The notes beneath the pieces were generated by a model, which was not told the origin of the DNA, ran no database searches, and saw nothing but the letters and a program-made list of their open reading frames with translations. Shown one piece after another: positions 7,597 through 15,793 of a stretch of 46,340 nt of DNA. The stretch spans positions 1 to 46,340 of the forward strand of contig NZ_QFNM01000024.1 of the NCBI RefSeq assembly GCF_003248455.1, written 5' to 3'. The position numbers were made by a program, and so were the translations under genes. The stretch is from Brevundimonas sp. (lineage in GTDB: Bacteria; Pseudomonadota; Alphaproteobacteria; Caulobacterales; Caulobacteraceae). Numbering within the stretch: position 1 is the first letter of the stretch; each line of letters starts with the position of its first letter.

Positions 7597-8915
7597 TGAC
7601 CGCCGCCTTCAAACGCATCGACTGGTCGTCCCTCGACGCCGCCGGGAAAGAGGCCGCCCTGGCCCGCCCGGCCCAACGCACCGCCGGGGACGTGACCGAG
7701 GCGGTCCGCGCCATCCTGGACGACGTGCGCCAGCGCGGCGGCGCGGCGGTCACGGAGTGGTGCCTGAAGCTGGACAAGGCGCCCCCCCGCCGCATCGCCA
7801 TCACCGAACAGGCGGCGGCCCAGGCCCGCAACGCCCTGCCCCCCGGCGACGTCCGCGCGCTGCGGATGGCCGCTGACAACATCCGCGTCTTCCACCAGGC
7901 GACGAAGCCCGAGGACACCGAATTCGTCGAGACCACGCCGGGCGTGCGCTCGAAACTGGCCTGGCGTCCCATCGCCTCGGCCGGCCTCTACATCCCCGGC
8001 GGCACCGCGCCGCTGTTTTCCTCCCTGCTGATGCTGGCCATTCCGGCCGGGGTCGCGGGCGTGGGCCGGCGCGTCGCCGTCACCCCGCCGGACAAGGAGG
8101 GAGGCGTCCATCCCGCCATGATCCTGGCCGCCGCCGAGGCGGGCCTAGACGCCATCTGGCTGATGGGCGGCGCCCAGGCCATCGCCGCCCTGACCTTCGG
8201 CGTCGAGCTTGAGGACGGGATCATCCCCGCCTGCGACAAGCTGTTCGGTCCCGGCAACGCCTATGTGGCCGAGGCCAAGAAGCAGGCGTCCGCTCTTCCC
8301 GGCGGCCCCGCCGTCGACATGCCCGCCGGCCCGTCCGAACTGATGGTCGTGGTCGACCGCGACGCCGCGCCCGAGATCGCCGCCGCCGACCTGCTCAGCC
8401 AGGCCGAGCACGATGCGGACGCGCAAGTCATCCTGGTCTCCACCAGCCGCGCCACCATCGACTACATCCTGACCGAGGTTGAGGTTCAGGTCGCGACCCT
8501 GCCGCGCCAGGCCATCGCCCGCGCATCCCTGAACGAGGCCCGAGCCATCCTTGTGCGCGACCTGGACGCCGCCTGCGAGGCGATCAATCTGTACGGCCCC
8601 GAACACCTGGCGCTTCAGGTCGACGATCCCGAGGCCCTGATCCCCTCCATCAAGGCCGCCGGCGCCGTCTTCGTCGGCCGGTTCGCCGCCGAAACCCTGG
8701 GCGACTACGCCGCCGGCCCCAGCCACGTCCTGCCCACCGACGGCGGCGCCCGGACGCTGGGCGGCGTCGCCACCGCCAGCTTCATGACTTCGATGTCCGT
8801 TCAGATGGTCGATGCAGCCGGCGCCCGCGCCCTGGCCCCCATCGCTGCGCGCCTGGCCCGGATGGAGGGCCTGGAGGCCCACGCCCGCGCCGCCGACCTG
8901 AGGGCCGAAGGATGA
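7596..8915 (+). CDS. hisD: Histidinol dehydrogenase
   Basis: HisD oxidises L-histidinol to L-histidine in two NAD-dependent steps, the last of the pathway. The 439-residue length is usual. Conserved stretches are ASAGLYIPGGTAPLFSSLLM, GPGNAYVAEAKKQ, DMPAGPSELMVV, LSQAEHDADAQVILVS, NLYGPEHLALQ and GPSHVLPTDGGAR; they include the zinc and substrate ligands. The start at 7596 overlaps the hisG stop codon by one base; an upstream extension of the frame would only run through hisG in another phase. A 31-base inverted repeat lies directly downstream, before hisB, and may lower or separate expression of the following genes. The enzyme is soluble and cytoplasmic. Confidence 0.96.
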   Translation: MTAAFKRIDWSSLDAAGKEAALARPAQRTAGDVTEAVRAILDDVRQRGGAAVTEWCLKLDKAPPRRIAITEQAAAQARNALPPGDVRALRMAADNIRVFHQATKPEDTEFVETTPGVRSKLAWRPIASAGLYIPGGTAPLFSSLLMLAIPAGVAGVGRRVAVTPPDKEGGVHPAMILAAAEAGLDAIWLMGGAQAIAALTFGVELEDGIIPACDKLFGPGNAYVAEAKKQASALPGGPAVDMPAGPSELMVVVDRDAAPEIAAADLLSQAEHDADAQVILVSTSRATIDYILTEVEVQVATLPRQAIARASLNEARAILVRDLDAACEAINLYGPEHLALQVDDPEALIPSIKAAGAVFVGRFAAETLGDYAAGPSHVLPTDGGARTLGGVATASFMTSMSVQMVDAAGARALAPIAARLARMEGLEAHARAADLRAEG

Positions 8916-8935
8916 CGGTTGTCGGCACGGATTCA

Positions 8936-9024
8936 GTGAAGAGTGCGAGTGAGCAAAGAGGTGAGCGGAGTCGCGCGCCCTTCGCCGTTCTGAAGCTCAC
9001 CTCTTGCTCACTAGCACTCTTCAC
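8936..9024. repeat. Large imperfect inverted repeat between hisD and hisB
   Basis: The left arm (8936-8966, beginning GTGAAGAGTGCGAGTGAGC) pairs with the right arm (8995-9024, ending CACTAGCACTCTTCAC) over about 30 bases. There is one mismatch and one unpaired base, and a 28-base loop. In RNA this would be a long hairpin inside the his operon. No T run follows, so it is not a standard terminator; an RNA stability or processing element, or a small mobile repeat, is possible. Confidence 0.8.
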
Positions 9025-9066
9025 CCAGACAAACCTCACCCCGGCCCTCCCATACGAAGCCGCCCG

Positions 9067-10491
9067 ATGACCCTGCCCGCCCCCTATCCCCCGCTGGTCT
9101 CCGGCGGCGACGGCCTGGACCGCTATCCGTCCGATCCGAAGGCCCTGGCCGCCCGCATGGCCGCGATCTACGGCGCGCCCGCCGACCAGGTGCTGCCGGT
9201 GCGCGGCCTGACCCATGGGCTGGAGTTGGCCTGGCGCCTGGCCGCCCGGGACGGCGGCTCGGTCGAGGCGCCGAAGGCCGAACCCTATGACAGTCTCGCC
9301 GCCATCTATCCGGCCAAGGGCGAACCCGCCGCCGTCGTCGTCCGCGCCCTCGGCTCGCCCGAAGCCGTCGCCGAAATGGCCGCCCGCGTCGCCCCCGCCC
9401 TGCTGGTGGTGGACGAGGGGCTGATCGAATTCTCCGACAACGTCTCGGCCGTCACGGTCGTCCCCGACCAGCCCAACCTGGTCGTGCTGCGCAGCCTGTC
9501 GCTGGCCTATGGCCTGGCCGGCGCCCGTGTCGGGGCGGCCATCGCGCAACCCCAGACCCTGGCCCGGCTGGCTTCCGTCGTGGAACCCTATGCTCTGCCC
9601 GAGCCCCTGGCGCGGCTGGCGCATCAGGCGCTGGACCCGTCGCGGATGATCGAAACCGCCGAACGGATCGCCTCGGTTCGGCGCGAGCGCGAGCGGATCG
9701 TTCGGGAGTTGGCCCGCCAGATGCCGGTCGAGCCGGGCGTCGGCCCCATCGTCATGACGCGGCCGGAAGACCCCGCCGCCGCCCTCGCCGCGCTGACGGC
9801 CTATGGCGTCGAGGCCGACCTGTCGGGCGACCGGCTGCGCCTGCCCGTCTCGATCAGGCCCGAGGTCAACGACAGGCTGTTGGCCGCCTTCGGCCTGACG
9901 CCGGCCAAGCGCCGTCCGCCCCGCATCGGCCAGGCCGTGCGCGACACCAAAGAGACTCGCATCGTCTGCGCCGTCGACCTGGACGCCCCCGGCCCCGTGA
10001 AGATCGAAACCGGCGTCGGCTTCTTCGACCATATGCTGGAGCAGATCGCGGCCCACGGCGGCTTCTCCCTGCGGCTGCAATGCCAGGGCGACCTGCACAC
10101 CGATCCGCACCACACCATCGAGGACAGCGCCATCGCGCTCGGCCAGGCGCTGAAACAGGCGCTGGGCGAAAGGAAGGGCATCGCCCGCTACGGCTTCGTC
10201 CTGCCGATGGACGAGGCCAGGGCTGCGGTCTCCATCGACCTGTCCGGCCGTCCCTATCCGGTGTTCGAGGGCACGTTCGAGACCCCCTTCATCGGCGACT
10301 ACCGCACCGACCTGACCGCCCATGTCTTCCGTTCGCTCGCCGAGGCCATGGGCGCGGCCGTCCACATCACGGTCACGGGCCAGGACGACCACCACAAGAC
10401 CGAAGCCGTCTACAAGGCCTTCGGCCGCGCCCTGCGCCAGGCGATCCGCGTCGAGGGCGACGCGGTGCCCAGCACCAAGGGGGTGCTGTGA
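9067..10491 (+). CDS. hisB: Fusion of a degenerate HisC-like domain with imidazoleglycerol-phosphate dehydratase (HisB)
   Basis: The protein has 474 residues in two parts. Residues from about 283 to 474 are a complete HisB dehydratase, which makes imidazole acetol phosphate. They carry GVGFFDHMLEQIAAHGG (316-332), DLHTDPHHTIEDSA (342-355) and DDHHKTEAVYKAFGRALRQA (440-459), which hold the metal-binding His and Glu residues. Residues 1-280 align with histidinol-phosphate aminotransferase (RYPSDPKALAARMA; NLVVLRSLSLAYGLAGARVG), but the catalytic sites are lost. The PLP lysine of LSKAFGLAG is Leu146, the PLP-contacting Tyr of DEAYIEF is Leu119, and the GNGSDE and PNNPTG motifs are absent. The first domain can hardly be an active aminotransferase, so a true HisC must be encoded elsewhere. 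It may serve assembly, regulation or substrate transfer. The start at 9067 precedes the HisC-like domain directly. There is no phosphatase (HisN) domain. Confidence 0.9.
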   Translation: MTLPAPYPPLVSGGDGLDRYPSDPKALAARMAAIYGAPADQVLPVRGLTHGLELAWRLAARDGGSVEAPKAEPYDSLAAIYPAKGEPAAVVVRALGSPEAVAEMAARVAPALLVVDEGLIEFSDNVSAVTVVPDQPNLVVLRSLSLAYGLAGARVGAAIAQPQTLARLASVVEPYALPEPLARLAHQALDPSRMIETAERIASVRRERERIVRELARQMPVEPGVGPIVMTRPEDPAAALAALTAYGVEADLSGDRLRLPVSIRPEVNDRLLAAFGLTPAKRRPPRIGQAVRDTKETRIVCAVDLDAPGPVKIETGVGFFDHMLEQIAAHGGFSLRLQCQGDLHTDPHHTIEDSAIALGQALKQALGERKGIARYGFVLPMDEARAAVSIDLSGRPYPVFEGTFETPFIGDYRTDLTAHVFRSLAEAMGAAVHITVTGQDDHHKTEAVYKAFGRALRQAIRVEGDAVPSTKGVL

Positions 10492-10504
10492 TGATCGCCC
10501 GTCA

Positions 10505-10665
10505 GATCCTCCCCCGTGAAGCGCAGCGGAACGGGGGAGGGGGACCGCGAAGCGGTGGAGGGGGCGAAGCCACACTCCGTCGTCCGACGTTCAAAACCCA
10601 GCCTGCTTTTGCCCCCTCCACCACCCTTCGGGCGGTCCCCCTCCCCCGCTTCGCGGTGGAGGATC
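10505..10665. repeat. Dispersed palindromic repeat element between hisB and hisH
   Basis: The segment begins GATCCTCCCCCG and ends CGCGGTGGAGGATC. Long complementary stretches lie between: CCCCCTCCACC and GGTGGAGGGGG, and GGGGGAGGGGGACCGC and its partner GCGGTCCCCCTCCCCC. It looks like a small non-autonomous repeat of the CCTCCCCCGCTTCGCGG type that is scattered in caulobacterial genomes. It fills the whole gap between hisB and hisH, ending four bases before the hisH start. The 61-base centre has no recognisable gene. Confidence 0.75.
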
Positions 10666-10669
10666 TCTG

Positions 10670-11269
10670 ATGGAAGTCGCCGTCATCGCCTATGGCGCGG
10701 GCAACATCGCCTCGGTCCAGTTCGCGCTGGAGCGGCTGGGCGCGACCGTGCGCCTGACCGACGATCCCGTCGTGATCGCAGAGGCCGAGCGGGTCATCCT
10801 GCCTGGCGTCGGGGCGGCCGGCTACGCCATGCGTCGCCTGTCCGAGCTGGGATTGGTCGAGCCGATCCGCGCCTTCCCCCGCCCCCTGCTGGGCGTCTGC
10901 CTGGGCCAGCAGCTATTGTTCGGAACCAGCGACGAGGGCGAGGGCGTCGATCTGCTGGACCTCATTCCCGGGGCCGTGACCCGCCTCGAACCGGCGGGCG
11001 GTCTGCCCGTGCCGCACATGGGCTGGAGCCGTCTGACCGCCGACCGCGACGACCCGCTGCTGGAGGGGATCGCCGACGGCGCCTACGCCTATTTCGTCCA
11101 CGGTTTCGTCTGCCCCGACGGACCCGCCACCCTGGCGCGCGCCGACTATGGCGGCGTCGTCCCGGCCGTGGTGCGATCCGCCAACCGCTGGGGCTGCCAG
11201 TTCCACCCCGAACGCTCGGCCGAGGCTGGGGCGACCATTCTCGAGAATTTCCTGGGCCTGTCATGCTGA
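10670..11269 (+). CDS. hisH: Imidazole glycerol phosphate synthase, glutamine amidotransferase subunit
   Basis: HisH releases ammonia from glutamine and passes it to HisF, which makes imidazole glycerol phosphate and AICAR. The 199-residue protein is a class I amidotransferase. Its nucleophile is Cys77 in LLGVCLGQQLLF; the catalytic His and Glu lie in WGCQFHPERS near the C-terminus. The N-terminus VAVIAYGAGNIASV and the oxyanion loop ILPGVGAAG are typical. The gene begins four bases after a palindromic repeat element and ends seven bases inside hisA. It has no strong Shine-Dalgarno sequence apart from GGAGGA at the end of that repeat, so the repeat may supply its ribosome-binding site. Confidence 0.96.
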   Translation: MEVAVIAYGAGNIASVQFALERLGATVRLTDDPVVIAEAERVILPGVGAAGYAMRRLSELGLVEPIRAFPRPLLGVCLGQQLLFGTSDEGEGVDLLDLIPGAVTRLEPAGGLPVPHMGWSRLTADRDDPLLEGIADGAYAYFVHGFVCPDGPATLARADYGGVVPAVVRSANRWGCQFHPERSAEAGATILENFLGLSC

Positions 11270-12000
11270 TCTATCCCGCCATCGACCTGAAAGACGGCGT
11301 CTGCGTGCGGCTGATGCACGGCGATTTCGACCAGGTGACGCGCTATGACGAGGATCCGGCCGCGCGCCTGACCGCCTTCGCCGCCGAAGGGGCCGAGTGG
11401 ATCCACATCGTCGATCTGGACGGGGCCGAGGCGGGCGAGGCGGCGCAGCACGTCCTGATCGGCGAACTGATCCAGGCCATCGACGTCAAGGTCCAGTCGG
11501 GCGGCGGGGTGCGCGGCGCCAACGACGTGGCCAAGCTGTTGGACTCCGGCGTCTCGCGCGTCGTGGTCGGCTCCCTGGCCGTGACCCAGCCCAACGACGT
11601 CGCCGCCTGGCTGAAGGGGTTCGGGATCGAACGCATCACCCTGGCCCTGGACGTCAAGATCGAGGACGGCGTTCCCGTGCCTGCGCTGAAGGGCTGGACC
11701 CAGTCGTCCGGCGTCACCCTGTGGCAGGCGCTGGACCGATATCCCAAGGGAACGGCCAAACATCTGCTGGTCACGGACGTCGGCCGCGACGGGGCCCTGA
11801 CCGGGCCGAACCTGGACCTGCTGGCCGAGATTCGTCAGCGCCGCCCCGACCTGGTGCTTCAGGCCTCGGGCGGGGTCTCGTCCCTGGACGACATCGCCGC
11901 GATCAAGGCTCTGGGCTGTAACGGCGCCATCGTCGGCCGCGCCCTCTATGAAAACCGCTTCACCCTGCCCGAAGCCATAGCCACGGCCAGACGGTCGTGA
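11263..12000 (+). CDS. hisA: ProFAR isomerase, 1-(5-phosphoribosyl)-5-[(5-phosphoribosylamino)methylideneamino]imidazole-4-carboxamide isomerase
   Basis: HisA carries out the Amadori rearrangement of ProFAR to PRFAR, the substrate of HisF/HisH. The 245-residue protein is a (beta/alpha)8 barrel. It starts MLIYPAIDLKDGVCVRLMHG with the catalytic Asp8, and carries WIHIVDLDGA, VQSGGGVRG and the second catalytic Asp in LLVTDVGRDGALTGPN. The phosphate-binding ends LQASGGVSS and GAIVGRALYE are intact. The start at 11263 overlaps the end of hisH by seven bases and gives the exact family N-terminus. hisF follows after 31 bases. Confidence 0.96.
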   Translation: MLIYPAIDLKDGVCVRLMHGDFDQVTRYDEDPAARLTAFAAEGAEWIHIVDLDGAEAGEAAQHVLIGELIQAIDVKVQSGGGVRGANDVAKLLDSGVSRVVVGSLAVTQPNDVAAWLKGFGIERITLALDVKIEDGVPVPALKGWTQSSGVTLWQALDRYPKGTAKHLLVTDVGRDGALTGPNLDLLAEIRQRRPDLVLQASGGVSSLDDIAAIKALGCNGAIVGRALYENRFTLPEAIATARRS

Positions 12001-12031
12001 CCGTGCAGTCTTCAGACAAAAGGGCGGTCAA

Positions 12032-12799
12032 GTGACCGCGCGCCGTATCGTCCCCTGCCTGGACGTCAAGGACGGCCGGGTGGTCAAGGGCGTGAAGTTC
12101 GTCGGCCATGCGGACATGGGCGACGCCGCCGAACTGGCCGCCCGTTATCGCGATGCGGGCGCCGACGAACTGGTCTTCTACGACATCACGGCCAGCCCGG
12201 AGGGGCGGACGCTGGACTATGGCTGGATCAGGGACATCGCCCGTCTGCTGGACATCCCCTTCTGCGTCGCGGGCGGCATCCGCAGCGTGGATCAGGCCGC
12301 CCGCTGCCTGGACCACGGCGCGGACAAGGTGTCGATCAACTCTCCCGCCCTGGAGCGGCCCGAACTGATCGCGGAAATGGCCGAACGGCTGGGCGGCCAG
12401 TGCGTGGTCGTCGGCGTCGACAGCCGGTTCGAGGACGGCGACTGGGTGGTTCACAAATACACCGGCGATCCCGACGCGCGCCGCCGCGCCGGCAAGCGCA
12501 CCCTGGACTGGCTGGATGAGGCGCAAGGCTTGGGCGCCGGCGAGATCGTGCTGAACTGCATCGATCAGGACGGCGTTCGGCGCGGCTATGACATCGAACA
12601 ACTGTCCGCCGCCCGCGCGCGCCTGACCATCCCGCTGATCGCCTCGGGCGGCGCCGGCGCGCCCGAGCATTTCAGGGACGTGTTCGAACAGGCCGACGTG
12701 TCCGGCGCCTTGGCCGCCAGCGTCTTCCACACCGGCGCAATCGCCATTCCCGACCTCAAGACCTATTTGGCGGATCAGGGGTTGGAGATGAGGGTATGA
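12032..12799 (+). CDS. hisF: Imidazole glycerol phosphate synthase, cyclase subunit
   Basis: HisF uses ammonia from HisH to turn PRFAR into imidazole glycerol phosphate and AICAR. The 255-residue (beta/alpha)8 barrel starts with a GTG codon and reads MTARRIVPCLDVKDGRVVKG, with the general acid/base Asp11. The second catalytic Asp lies in NCIDQDGVRRGYDIE. The phosphate-binding turns CVAGGIRS and IASGGAGAPEH are conserved. An AGGG stretch at about 12021 serves as ribosome-binding site. The 31-base gap after hisA is the only ordinary spacer between his genes here. A 122-base inverted repeat begins eleven bases after the stop codon and separates hisF from hisIE. Confidence 0.96.
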   Translation: MTARRIVPCLDVKDGRVVKGVKFVGHADMGDAAELAARYRDAGADELVFYDITASPEGRTLDYGWIRDIARLLDIPFCVAGGIRSVDQAARCLDHGADKVSINSPALERPELIAEMAERLGGQCVVVGVDSRFEDGDWVVHKYTGDPDARRRAGKRTLDWLDEAQGLGAGEIVLNCIDQDGVRRGYDIEQLSAARARLTIPLIASGGAGAPEHFRDVFEQADVSGALAASVFHTGAIAIPDLKTYLADQGLEMRV

Positions 12800-12809
12800 T
12801 GTCAAATCT

Positions 12810-12931
12810 CCGCTCATCCCCGCGAAAGCGGGGACCCAGCGCTTTGGGCGATCATCGTCGCCGACCTTTCGCAGCCTTTTATCCAACGTCAGACAAAAGA
12901 ACTGGGTCCCCGCTTTCGCGGGGATGAGCGG
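12810..12931. repeat. Perfect 30-base inverted repeat between hisF and hisIE, copy 1 of a dispersed family
   Basis: The arms at 12810-12839 and 12902-12931 are exact complements over 30 bases; the left one begins CCGCTCATCCCCGCGAAAGC. The loop is 62 bases. Each arm also contains a smaller palindrome, CCCCGCGAAAGCGGGG. The last base is the first base of the hisIE GTG start codon, and the repeat's own GGGGA provides the only Shine-Dalgarno-like sequence. A second copy lies at 27843-27967. Confidence 0.85.
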
Positions 12932-13563
12932 TGAATAGATTGATCGACCCCGACACCATCGACTTCGCAAAAGGCGACGGCCTGGTTCCCGTGGTGGTGC
13001 AGGACGCCGCCACGCTTCAGGTCCTGACCCTGGCCTATATGGACCGGGCGGCGCTGGACGAGACCATCCAGTCCGGCGAGGCGACTTTCTTCTCGCGGTC
13101 GCGCGGCGGGCGCTGGAGGAAGGGCGAGACCTCGGGCGACCGTTTGCACGTCGTGTCCATCACGTCCGACTGCGACAGCGACGCCCTGGTGCTGGGCGTG
13201 CGTCCGGTCGGAAACGCCTGCCACCTCGACCGGACCAGTTGCTTCGGCGACGCCGACGCGCCGGGCCTGGGCCGCATCGCCCGGCTGGAACAAACCATCG
13301 CCGTGCGCGCCGCCGCCGATCCGTCCGAAAGCTGGACCGCCAAGCTGATCGCCCAAGGCCCCAAACGCATCGCCCAGAAGGTCGGCGAAGAGGGGGTCGA
13401 GACCGCCCTGGCCGGCGTCGCGGGCCCCGACGAGGAACTCGCCAGCGAGGCTGCGGATTTGCTCTATCACCTGCTCGTGCTTCTCCATGCCCGTAACATG
13501 GTGTTTCAGGACGTGCTGGATGTGTTGGCCTCGCGTGCGGAAGCGGGCAAAGCCAGCAGCTAG
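12931..13563 (+). CDS. hisIE: Bifunctional phosphoribosyl-AMP cyclohydrolase / phosphoribosyl-ATP pyrophosphatase (HisIE)
   Basis: The 210-residue fusion performs the second and third steps of histidine synthesis. Residues 1 to about 110 are the cyclohydrolase, with TLAYMDRAALDETI, TFFSRSRGGRWRKGETSG, the zinc-binding DCDSDALVLGV, and GNACHLDRTSCF. Residues from about 118 are the pyrophosphatase, a MazG-like helical domain with KRIAQKVGEEGVETALAG and EAADLLYHLLVLL. The fused form is typical of enterobacteria and plants; many alphaproteobacteria keep the two activities separate. The start codon is GTG at 12931. The nearby ATG in GGGGATGAGCGG is followed by an in-frame stop and cannot be used. 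Translation must begin at the foot of a long hairpin formed by the repeat. Confidence 0.95.
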   Translation: MNRLIDPDTIDFAKGDGLVPVVVQDAATLQVLTLAYMDRAALDETIQSGEATFFSRSRGGRWRKGETSGDRLHVVSITSDCDSDALVLGVRPVGNACHLDRTSCFGDADAPGLGRIARLEQTIAVRAAADPSESWTAKLIAQGPKRIAQKVGEEGVETALAGVAGPDEELASEAADLLYHLLVLLHARNMVFQDVLDVLASRAEAGKASS

Positions 13564-13578
13564 GCCGTAAAGGCGTGC

Positions 13579-13595
13579 GTCCCGAAAAATGGGAC
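13579..13595. promoter_or_regulatory. Short hairpin between hisIE and zwf
   Basis: GTCCC (13579-13583) and GGGAC (13591-13595) flank GAAAAAT. The element lies in the 48-base gap between hisIE and zwf. No T run follows on the plus strand, so termination is doubtful. It could be an operator for the Entner-Doudoroff operon, but no regulator is suggested by the sequence. No clear promoter is visible here, so read-through from the his operon is possible. Confidence 0.25.
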
Positions 13596-13611
13596 AGTCG
13601 AGGGAAAATCG

Positions 13612-15076
<1,465 letters not shown>

Positions 15077-15084
<8 letters not shown>

Positions 15085-15793
15085 GTTCGGCCCCATCGAA
15101 GCCTTCCCCTCCGTCGACGCCTGGGCCGAGGCCATCGCGGGGCGTCTGGCCGAGACGCTGGGCGCCGCCGTCCGCGACAGGGGCGCCGCCCTGTTCGCCG
15201 GGCCGGGCGGGTCGACCCCGGCCCCGGTCTATCGCCGTCTGGCCGCGACCGATCTGGACTGGTCGAAGGTCGCCGTGACCCTGGTGGACGAACGCTACGT
15301 TCCCGAGACCTCGCCCGAATCCAACGCCCGGCTGATCCGCGACGTGCTGTTGCAGGACAGGGCGGCGTTCGCCCGCTTCATCCCCCTCTATTCGCCCGAG
15401 GTGACGGTGGACCGGGCCGCCATCGTTGCGGCCCACGCCCTGGCCGATGCGGGCGGACGGTTCGATGCGGTCCTTCTCGGCATGGGAGAGGACGGCCATA
15501 TCTGCTCCATGTTCCCGGAAAGCCCGACGCTGAAGACGCTCCTGACGTCCACGCTGAAGCCGACCGTCCTGGGCGTGCCCCGCGGCCGCGACGGCATGGC
15601 GCCCAGCCTGGAGCGGCTGTCGATCAACCTGCCCTATCTGATGTCGGCGGGGCGCGTAATCCTGGGCCTGAAGGGCCAGACCAAGCGCCGGGTGTTCGAG
15701 GAACAGGCCGCCGGCGACCCGAAGATCCAGCCCATCGCCGCCCTGGTCGCGGCCGATGTCCCCCTTGAAGTTCTGTGGACGGAGGAAGGCTGA
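15077..15793 (+). CDS. pgl: 6-phosphogluconolactonase
   Basis: Pgl hydrolyses 6-phosphogluconolactone to 6-phosphogluconate. The 238-residue protein belongs to the DevB/NagB-like family. It carries ALFAGPGGSTPAPVYRRLA, VTLVDERYVPETSPESN and LLGMGEDGHICSMFP, where the Asp and His of EDGH are catalytic. The end VLWTEEG is ordinary. The start at 15077 (MSEFGPIEAF) overlaps the end of zwf by eight bases, and the stop codon overlaps the edd start (TGATG). Three tightly packed genes suggest coupled translation. The frame is open 18 bases further upstream, but that extension has no family resemblance. Confidence 0.95.

Noticed and set aside
9067..10491. Active HisC-HisB bifunctional enzyme
   Set aside because: The PLP lysine and other PLP contacts are replaced, so aminotransferase activity is not supported.
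10516..11262. N-terminal extension of the hisA frame through the repeat and hisH
   Set aside because: The extension is an out-of-phase reading of hisH and of the palindromic element; HisA family proteins begin at MLIYPAIDL (11263).
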